DNA of 64,000 nucleotides, taken from the NCBI GenBank assembly GCA_036346395.1, contig CM070604.1, positions 52,603,003 to 52,667,002 of the forward strand. The letters run 5' to 3'. This DNA is from Hsuehochloa calcarea. Its lineage: Eukaryota > Streptophyta > Magnoliopsida > Poales > Poaceae. Shown here piece by piece: positions 56,293 to 64,000 of the stretch (position 1 is its first letter; the number at the start of each line of letters is the position of its first letter). The position numbers were made by a program, and so were the translations under genes. The notes beneath the pieces were generated by a model. That model was not told where the DNA came from. It saw only the letters and a list, made by a program, of their open reading frames with translations, and did not search any database.

Positions 56293-57619
56293 CAGTAAAA
56301 TGCTATAGTGTTACTGTAAATCACTGTTTGCATGCTTGAAATTACTGTACACATGATGACCCTCTGCAGTACTGCAGGAATCTGGATGATGATCAGTAGG
56401 AGGCCAATCAGGGGAAAAATGATAGCTATGCACTCGAAACCCCAACAAAACTCCGAGATACTTGTTCCTTATCATGAATCTGGAACCTATGCCATAAAAC
56501 TCCGAGATACTTGTTACTTATTATGAATCTAGGTCCTATGCCATGAACCAGTGGTGTCATAAAAATTATTTCAGAGTGTCAGGCTCAAAAGGGGAAAATG
56601 GCAATGGATGCTTTGGCTAGTAATGCAGGGCAAATGGGTAATTCTCCATTTTTGTTTGCGTCCATACATCCTATCCATGGTATTTCAACTTTTCGAGGAG
56701 AAGGAATGCACTTTTTTCTTTGGCCCGTGTGCATGGTACAAGCTCAAATCTGAACTTTTTATGTTTGTACTTTACTCTTTTTTTGGGTACTTCACGTGAG
56801 AAATTGGCCTTGGCCTTGATAAAGCAGCACTGTGTGTTGTCCAATCTTGCGTTACTTCTCCGCGAAGTCGTAATGACCTAGGCGAAATTGCATGAAAGAA
56901 ATTGCACTGCATCGCAAACGAGCTAGCAGAAGAGAGCCAGTGCCAAATGGATTCAGGGAACTGGAGGACTGGAGCGTAAGTTCAAAACCAGCACAACAAC
57001 AACAAAAATTAACGTACTCACTAGTTACAAACGAAACAAACCATGTTTTGGTCACTTTTTAGGTTTAAACTTTGACAAAATCTGAGGGGTTAAAAATCAG
57101 TGGATTCGCAGGCTTGCTGCTTGCAGTTTCTCTCCACAAGAAAATCTCTCCCTTCACCCTCGAAAGTCTAGGGACGGGATCCTTAGCAACAACAAAATGC
57201 AGATAAACCATAGTGAATTGCAACAAAACCGAGCGCTTAAAAGACCACCAAACAGTGACCGCTACCGTATTCAAAGAGCACTACTACAGTACTATCATCT
57301 GAATTCATGCATGACACTGTAGCATGGCGAATTTTATATTATTGAATTCTTTGTTGAATCGAGGGGTGGAGAAAACAGGAGGGAATGTACTGCACGGGGC
57401 CCACAGCTACAACACAAGTGAGTTAGGTGAGTTTTTGGTTTAGATGGCTTTGTTTGTACTTGAAATAGTAAATTTAACTCTCTCCGAAAATTAAAGTAAA
57501 AAAATAATACTGTAGACTCATCTTACATGTGTCGTTGTCCCTCTCCAGGAGGGGGGACTTTCCTCGTCTGCGCTCGTGAGGAGGGGACTTCCCTCTTCCA
57601 CACGCCACACGAGGCGACT
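56293..57619. other. Intergenic, no gene recognised
   Basis: 56395-56530 has a duplicated CTCCGAGATACTTGTT(C/A)(C/T)T(T)ATTATGAATCT block. 57545-57615 has three GGGGACTTCCCTC/GGCGACTTCCCTCGT repeats. Open frames are short and unsupported. Confidence 0.35.
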
Positions 57620-57990
57620 TCCCTCGTAATTATGACTAAATAATTAGGACTAACTAATTACAATTAATTAATAACGCTAACTAACTATAACTAATTAATT
57701 ATGAATAATTAGTGATGACTAAATTAATTGCAGTTAATTAATCATAATTAATTAATTATAACTAATTAATTATGGCTAATTAATTAATTAACCCCTGCTG
57801 TGTAATTATTTAGTTGTGTAATTAACCCCCATCGTGTAATTAATTACACATGTTTAATTAATTAATCCCTATCCGCGCCATGGGTTAATTAATCCTGGTC
57901 TGCCCCATGTTAGGAGTTCCCCGTACTACTAGTAAATTAATTAATTATATATGTTTAATTAATCCTTGTTTTAACGACGACCAGTAAGGA
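57620..57990. repeat. Degenerate TAATTA-rich low-complexity tract
   Basis: Repeated (C/A)TAATTAATTA motifs with short CCCCTGCTGTGTAATTA- and CCATCGTGTAATTA-type interruptions. Probably slippage-derived; no coding. Confidence 0.85.
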
Positions 57991-58449
57991 TTAATTAAAC
58001 TCGTATCTACATTGTGTTTACGTATGTTAATATTAATGAGGAAAGTATGAGTACGCGGGATAATTATGAGGCTATAAAATCGTAATATAGTATAAGTCTA
58101 ATACATACAACTAATGCTAATAAGTACTGTGTTTGAAAAGCACATAATTAGTACATTTAAAACCTCTAATCCATTCTATTAAATCATCTTATGTCTATTC
58201 ATGTTGTGCAATTCCTATTTGCACAATCCGGCATGCAAAACTACAATTGACAGCATCTTAAAATGATGTAAGTTCAAAACTAAAATAAGAAAACATACCA
58301 AATCAGGGCAAGATTTAGTTGCTCCTACGACAGCATGTCTACCTGGCTGGGCATCAACATACCAAATAAGTACCTACATGTGTATGAAACGGCTTAAATT
58401 CATAAATAAAAAACACCACTGGAATGCTAAAGGATTATTGCCTTCTTCC
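57991..58449. other. Intergenic, nothing recognised
   Basis: AT-rich DNA downstream (minus-strand sense) of the exon pair at 58450-58861. It could hold that gene's 3' UTR. Confidence 0.3.
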
Positions 58450-58861
58450 CTATATAGTTCCAGCTTGCTCAGGGTCTATCTGTACTGCTCGGGGAGCTGA
58501 TAACCTGTCATGACTTATCTTATCTGCAAGCATCTTGTCGGTCTTTGGCATAATATGCCAGTGCATTGTCAAGATAAAAAAAGGGACAAGGATGCAAGTT
58601 CAGAAGAATAATGTGTGGTAGTACAAAATAATGGATAAACCTACATCAAGTATGCAATGATCACGAAATAGAACAAGGCATAGTTCTCCAACAATGAAAA
58701 GGGATAATTTTTATCATAAACTTGAAGATTGGATCTACATTACACGAGCAATATTGATGTACTTAAGGGATAGCAGAAGTGGCCACACCTGATGGTCAGG
58801 TTCAAATGGTGTCAGGACCGGATTTCTGAATCTGAATCCTTGGTGTATTTCTGCACCAGTC
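58450..58861 (-). CDS. Last two exons of an unidentified gene or gene fragment
   Basis: Exon 58861-58789 follows acceptor GATCATAG and reads TGAEIHQGFRFRNPVLTPFE then PDHQ, ending CAG|GTGTGG. Exon 58533-58450 follows acceptor CGACAAG and reads MLADKISHDRLSAPRAVQID then PEQAGTI, ending TAG at 58452-58450. The phases agree (0/0). The residues look protein-like, but I do not recognise the family and could not find upstream exons before the copia element at 59275. It may be a 5'-truncated fragment. Confidence 0.4.
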
Positions 58862-59274
58862 CTATGATCAGTAACTAGTGCACACAGTTGAAAAATCGAT
58901 GATAACAAGTTTGAACCATATAATAACATTAATAAACAACTAACTACCGGCCTTATGATCAATTATTACAAAAAAGTCAAAATACCTTGAGTCTTACAGC
59001 AACGAAAATAATAAATGATAAACTCCTAGTGGTGGCCCATCAAATTGCTCATTAACATTCGACTGGAGCGCGCCAACCACCGTCCGATTCAAAGCAATGG
59101 CTGAGATCAATCGGATCGGAGAACGCATGGCTGGCTACTGAAATTCACCGGTCGGATGTAACGGCGATCACTAAAACGCGCCATAAAACCCTAGCAGGCG
59201 GCGGGCGTCAAGCACGTGAACAGCCGAATGGCGTTTTGAACAAGAATCTTACCGGTTGAAATAGTAATTCACTG
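58862..59274. other. Intergenic, possible upstream intron or divergent copia leader
   Basis: 59050-59270 is moderately GC-rich and could be a diverged leader of the copia element that follows. No 5' LTR was found. Confidence 0.3.
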
Positions 59275-59374
59275 TTATGAACAATAAAATCGAGAAAAAT
59301 TGAATTTAGTTTATTTTCGTAAGTATTTTTGAATGAATTTCAATAGAAAAATTGTATAAAATCTCTGTAAATTT

Positions 59375-59710
59375 TGCACCAACGTGTTATTTTTCAGAGA
59401 TTAAATGTGTATAGTTATAATGCTTCTGAGAATAAATTATTGAATAATTTATTGTTTCCGCTGCAAAAGTTAATGTTGATTCATTCTTTTAATTAAATTC
59501 GAACCAACGAGAGAATTTAATGTTTTTAAGAATTTATTGTGAATTATGATATTGTTATTTTCTGACTAAAGTTGATAATAACAGTATTATAATTTTAATT
59601 GATGTTTTTTATGCATTGTTTCTATTTCTGCCCAACGGTGATATAGTTTTAATGTATAGATATAATTGTTTTAATTGTATGTCGTATTTTTGACCAACGT
59701 TGGAAATAAG
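59375..59710 (+). repeat. Phased ACCAACG-type motifs in the leader
   Basis: TGCACCAACG (59376), GCAAAAGTTA (59463), GAACCAACGAGA (59501), TGACTAAAGTTG (59562), TGCCCAACGGTG (59629) and TGACCAACGTTGG (59691). Same order and near-same spacing as in the element at 38315-38660. Confidence 0.7.
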
Positions 59711-59774
59711 ACATATAATTTTAATGTTTCGTTCTCACTTTATTTGAACTAAATTTTCAGGAGGATACAACTTG

Positions 59775-60600
59775 ATGGGTTGTATCAGAGAGATCCCCAC
59801 TCTCAAAGGAGATAATTATGGAGAGTGGAAGAAAAAGATAGACTTAGCGTTTATCTTAGCTGAGGTGGACTGGGTCCTCACTACAGCACGACCCACTGAG
59901 CCTATGGCACCAGTGAGGGATCAAAATGAGGATGATACTGCTTGGCAGAAAAGACAGAGAGATCATGCTCCCTTACAGATGTCTTATGACCTAGAGCATA
60001 AGAAATGGACCACAGCCAACAAGAAATGTATGGCTGTGATAAAGAACACGATTGAAGCCTGCAATTGTGGGCTCAATCGCACTATGACATCGCCACGTAA
60101 TACCTTGATAAAATAAAGAGTCGCCATCGCTCTTCAAAGACATATGCTACACAGCTGATTAAGCAGCTTGTGACAGAGGTATTCTGGTGGTAGCAATGGA
60201 ATAAGAGAACACATATTAAGGATGAGCAACTTGGCATCCAAGCTTAAACCAATGGATTTGGCACTCAAGGATGAGTTCCTTATTCACTTGATTTTTGCTT
60301 CATTGCCAGAAAAGTTTGACACTTTTGTTGTCAATTACAACATGCAGCCCGATAAATGGGACTTAGAAAAGTGCATAGCTATGTGTGTTCAAGAGGAGGA
60401 AAGAATTAAATCCTCACATGGTGGATCTATCAACTATGTGAAGGATAACAAGAAAAAGCACTTCAACAAGACTCCTTCTCAAGGAACAAGGAAAAGCCTC
60501 ATCCATAAGCCTCAATGTAATAGATTTGTCAGAGACAAAGATCGGTGTCTTCACTACAAGAAGACCGGACACTACAAGAAAAACATCACGATTACTTAAA
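59775..60600 (+). pseudogene. Copia gag, zinc knuckle degenerate
   Basis: Open from ATG 59775: MGCIREIPTLKGDNYGEWKK, KIDLAFILAEVDWVLTTARP, then AVIKNTIEACNCG, stop near 60116. It resumes at 60222 with MSNLASKLKPMDLALKDEFL and DKWDLEKCIAMCVQEEERI. The knuckle reads CLHYKKTGHYKKNI, so two of the three Cys are lost. The other copy reads CLHCKKTGHYKKNC at the same place. Confidence 0.82.
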
Positions 60601-61654
60601 GATGATAATGGCAAAGAAAGGTGAGAACATTATTACCTTCATAAATGAATGCTTGTATGTGCAATATTCAAATCCACTTGGTGGATTGACTCAGAGCAAC
60701 TGCTCATGTTGCTAATTCCTTCTGGATTCCGCTCGACGAGGACTACGCAAAGAAACGAAAGATGCATTAAAGTCGCAAATGGAATCCAAGCGAAGTTGAA
60801 GCCGTTGGAGATCTTTCATTAGAGTTAGCTAATGGCTCCAATCTTTACTTAGAGATGTTCTTTTTGTTCCCTCTTACTGAGGAATTTGATTAGTGTTTCC
60901 AATTTGGACAAAGATGGTTATGATTGTAATTTTGGAAATGGCAAGTGCGAAATAATATTTAATAAAGAATGTGTTGGTCTTGCCATATTACAAAATGAGC
61001 TTTATTTGTTATCATTGTGTGATGATGTGAATGTCGTATGCGATAATGGGAACGTCGCGTAGCGAAAGTGATTGAATCATCGCTCACGAATGTAAATGAA
61101 AACGAAAGAGAACTCATAATGAATCGTCGAAATTATGGCATCGTCGTTTAGGCCATATTTCGAGGGGAGAATAGAAAGACTAGTTAAGAATGAAATTCTT
61201 CCTCTATTAGAGTTCTCGGACTTAGAACAATGCGAGAGAATGCATTAAAGGAAAATATGTAAAGAAAATTAAGAAAGGCGCAAAAAGAAGCACAGAGTTC
61301 TACAAATTGTTCACACAGATTTTGTGGTCCTTTTCCCGTGAAAAGTGTGGATGGTTATGACTCGCTCATAACATTCACAGATGACTACTCCGTTATGAAT
61401 ATATTTATCCAATCAAAGAAAGAAATGAAGCCTTGGATAAATTCAAGATATTTAAAATTTGAAGTTGAAAACCAACACGATTTAAAGATTAAGATAGTTC
61501 GATCCGATGCGTGGGGGAGTACTACGATCGACATACCCCATATGGACAAGTTCTGGACCTTTTGCGAGGTTCTTACAGAAAATGGCATAGTAGCCCAAAG
61601 ATTCTACACCGAACCTCGGCAAAATGGAGAATGAAGACGCAACCGCACTCTCCC
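60601..61654 (+). pseudogene. Protease and integrase N-terminal part, fifth copia copy
   Basis: Frameshifted protease region, then integrase: VDGYDSLITFTDDYSVMNIF, QHDLKIKIVRSDAWGSTTID and FCEVLTENGIVAQRFYTEPR in an open frame at 61338-61634. Interrupted at about 61655 by the inserted block. Confidence 0.8.
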
Positions 61655-63188
61655 ATTGAGTTTATAAGAATTTAGGAGAAATAATCGACAGATTTGGAGT
61701 TAGTATGAAGGAGAACGAGCGTTTGGAAATTCAATTCTCACATAAAATGGTAATACACGTAGAACTTTACTGTACTGGAATTTCTTGATTTCGGTTTGAC
61801 CGAATTCTTAATAATAGAGCCAATGCAATGTGTGAAAGACAAGAGGGGTCAACCTACTAGTGACATAACAGAGAAACCAAAGAGACAAGAGATGAGTCTA
61901 TGGTTAGTGGGCCCATGAAGCCAGTGACTCAAGAGTTCAATCAACATAGCTTCTTCTCTGGACCAAAAATAGAGCAGGGCGTAGGCTCACGGCCATGGCG
62001 GTGGCTCTGGTGAGGCTAGCGGTGAGGTGACCGGTAAAAAGCGAAAATAGAATCCCACCGAGCTCCTCTACCCTAAGGTGGTGGTGGCTCACCGCAGAGC
62101 CATGCAGCTAGCGCGCACATGGAACAAGCGTGGGATTGGGTCTAGCAGGCGATGGCGGTCCAACGACACGGAGATGACGGAGGTGAGCACGCATGGCCTC
62201 GCCCAAGGAGTATGTAGGTTGATCGATTTGGCGGAGATGGTCGAGCGACACCTCATTCATAAAATTGTGGCGCAAAAGCGAGAACGTTGGTGACATTCCA
62301 CGGCAACAAATTGAATGAATGAAGGTATGCAATACGAAGAGTAGATGATGGTGTTCAAGCAGTAGCGAAGAATTGGATTTTGACTCACCGGACGTGACGA
62401 AAGACGATGAAGAAGGATTTAGGAAAAAAACTTGATTCCTGACAAATGGCTGCACGAAAATCAAATTAACTTCGCATGAGGGTTCAAGATACTCGAGAAC
62501 ACGATATGACACGATAGAAGTTCAAAAAATCTCACTGGAATGACGAATGCGCGATTTGGGTGGAGCGACTAACGTTCGGGAAAACAAGAAGTTCGATGTC
62601 ATCGGTGCTCCGGAGGTTCTAAAAATTTGAAGGGGTTGCAAAGGAGTAGATGAGGTGATGGCATGCTAATTTATAGACCTTCTTGTGATTTGAAACGCCA
62701 GGAACGCGATTAAGGATGTCGTGACATTCACGGCTCGCTTTGGAAACAGAAGAAAGCGATAATGTATTAATGGTGGCTGGAATGGAGCATTGACAACACA
62801 TGATGAAGTTGGGTCTAACACTAAATGGTTTTGAATTTGGATAATTGATGGGAAGAAAAGGGAAAAAGAGTGAATGTGTTGTTGTCATGTTGGTTGGATG
62901 AACAATAAATAGAAAGCTCCAACCATTGGAGGTGAAGATGATGAGCAGGGAGAGAAAATAAGAAAGAAAAATAAAATAAAACTGAAAATCCATAAATAAA
63001 ATAAATTTTAGAAAATTCCAAAAAAATCCTTGGAACCTAAATAGATTGAATAAAATTATTTTGAATTTAATTGAAGTTTATTTTAATCATTTAAAATGTT
63101 TTTGTTTTATGATATTTTAAATTAAGCTTTAAATTAATCCAATAAATTGCAAATGATTCCTTTTATTTTGAAACTTCAAAAAGCTCTC
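61655..63188. repeat. Ty3-gypsy LTR-like insertion inside copia integrase
   Basis: The left junction follows CCGCACTCT; the right junction is AAAAGCTCT|CGATGGATATGG. ACTCT/GCTCT is a possible 5-bp duplication. Interior features (GGTTTGACCGAATTCTTAAT, CACCGAGCTCCTCTACCCTA, an AT-rich tail) are typical of grass gypsy LTRs, so a solo LTR is likely. The tail is similar to 47130-47345. The exact ends are uncertain because CCCATTGAGTTTAT near the left edge is copia sequence. Confidence 0.55.
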
Positions 63189-64000
63189 GATGGATATGGT
63201 GCGAAGCATGATGAGCTACTCCACACTCCCATTGAGTTTATGGATGGGCGTTAAAACCGCCATTCATATTCTCAATAGAGTGCCTAATAAGTCGGTGCCC
63301 AAAACACCGCATTTGAGTTGTGGACGGGAAGAGTTCCTCACTAAACCACTTACGTGTGTGGGGAGTCTCGCTGAGGCTAAAGTATTTAACCCAAACATTG
63401 GGAAGCTAGATCCCAAAGCAAAGAAGTTGTCATTTCATTGGCTACCTGAAAAGTCAAAAGGTTTTCGTTTCTCTTGTCGAGACGGATATACAAAGTTTGT
63501 AGAAACGAGACACGCTGTCTTCTTAGAGGATGAAATGATGAGGGGAGCATGGTAGCTCGAGAGATTGATCTTGAAGAGAAGGGTATATGTGCCCACTCCG
63601 ATGATTCAAGAGCCACTATTCTCACTACTGCTTTGTCATTTGCACCGACGATACAAGATATTGTGGTGCCAAGACTGTTATTGTTCCTCCCGTGGCAACA
63701 ATGAATGAGAATGAGGAACCTGCTCTTCAGATCCTATAGAACCCATTGCCACAAATGAGGGGAGCAACAAAGACCTCAAATGTAAGATGTACCAAATATG
63801 GAGGCCCAGGGAGGTCTCAAAGAGTAAGAAGATCACTATTTCGATGATTATCGATTTATCATACATAGGAATTTCAAATGGAGGATGACCCCACCTCATT
63901 TGAAGAAGCCATGAAGCGAAAATTCCTCAAAATGGCTTGAAGCCATGGAAGAGGAAATGAGGTCCATGAAGGCTAATAAAGTTTGGGACTTGAAATTATT
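63189..64000 (+). pseudogene. Copia integrase C-terminus and start of reverse transcriptase
   Basis: MDMVRSMMSYSTLPLSLWMG, TAIHILNRVPNKSVPKTPHL, then EAKVFNPNIGKLDPKAKKLS and TRHAVFLEDEMM (63190-63540). Frameshifts follow, then the RVT_2 start at 63880-64000. This supplies the region deleted from the element at 37066-41833. It continues beyond the window. Confidence 0.82.

Larger units (their letters stand above)
59275..64000 (+). mobile_element. Copia element, same family as 37066-41833, 5' truncated and running off the window
   Basis: From about 59275 it is collinear with 38225 onward of the other copy: leader, gag, protease, integrase. Unlike that copy it continues into the integrase C-terminus and the start of RT (RENSS-like KWLEAMEEEMRSMKANKVWD, 63934-63993). 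A 1.5-kb gypsy-LTR-like block interrupts integrase at 61655-63188. No 5' LTR is visible in the window. Confidence 0.85.

Noticed and set aside
1..64000. Search by eye for tRNA genes (B-box GGTTCGANNCC with matching acceptor stem).
   Set aside because: No convincing cloverleaf was found; a covariance search would be needed to exclude one.

Overview
The window is nuclear DNA of a flowering plant, most likely a grass. The evidence is multi-exon genes with GT-AG introns of plant type, a plant 7SL RNA with a USE+TATA promoter, many Tourist-like MITEs with TAA target duplications, and nested Ty1-copia elements primed by initiator tRNA-Met. Three intact-looking protein genes sit in a sea of repeats. 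They are the C-terminal two thirds of a Sec1/Munc18 protein of the KEULE type (1-4070, +), an Mlf1IP/myeloid-leukemia-factor-like gene (15457-17930, +), and a short-LRR receptor-like pseudokinase (42865-46249, -). All three splice into clean reading frames.

Layout. 4581-6275 holds an intronless prolidase (Xaa-Pro dipeptidase) retropseudogene split by a MITE. 6382-11199 holds two direct 1.4-kb copies of a unit carrying a DUF295/KIB-type fragment; a third DUF295 remnant lies at 13131-13925. Between them is a 1.8-kb gag-only copia element (11344-13130). 20500-26760 contains two 7SL signal-recognition-particle RNA genes on the minus strand (21919-22222 and 26153-26456), within a duplicated segment. 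29087-41833 is a block of three copia-type elements, each bounded by two LTRs. The first has its gag/protease block inverted, the second has protease joined to the end of RNase H, and the third lacks reverse transcriptase. 46500-56300 contains plant-mobile-domain (PMD) gene remnants, 31-bp tandem repeats, and a 2.6-kb tandem duplication carrying a hAT-like element with an 8-bp target duplication. 59275-64000 is a fifth copia copy, interrupted by a gypsy-LTR-like insertion and running off the window.

How parts relate. The three host genes are unrelated housekeeping or signalling loci, and no operon-like logic applies. None of the four LTR-bounded copia elements appears autonomous.

The most unusual signal is not a gene. 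Wherever two repeat copies can be compared, differences cluster at CAG/CTG trinucleotides, and either copy can be the altered one. This looks less like cytosine deamination than like systematic consensus error at CHG-methylated sites, so many frameshifts in the repeats may not be real. All calls were made by reading the sequence; no database search was possible.
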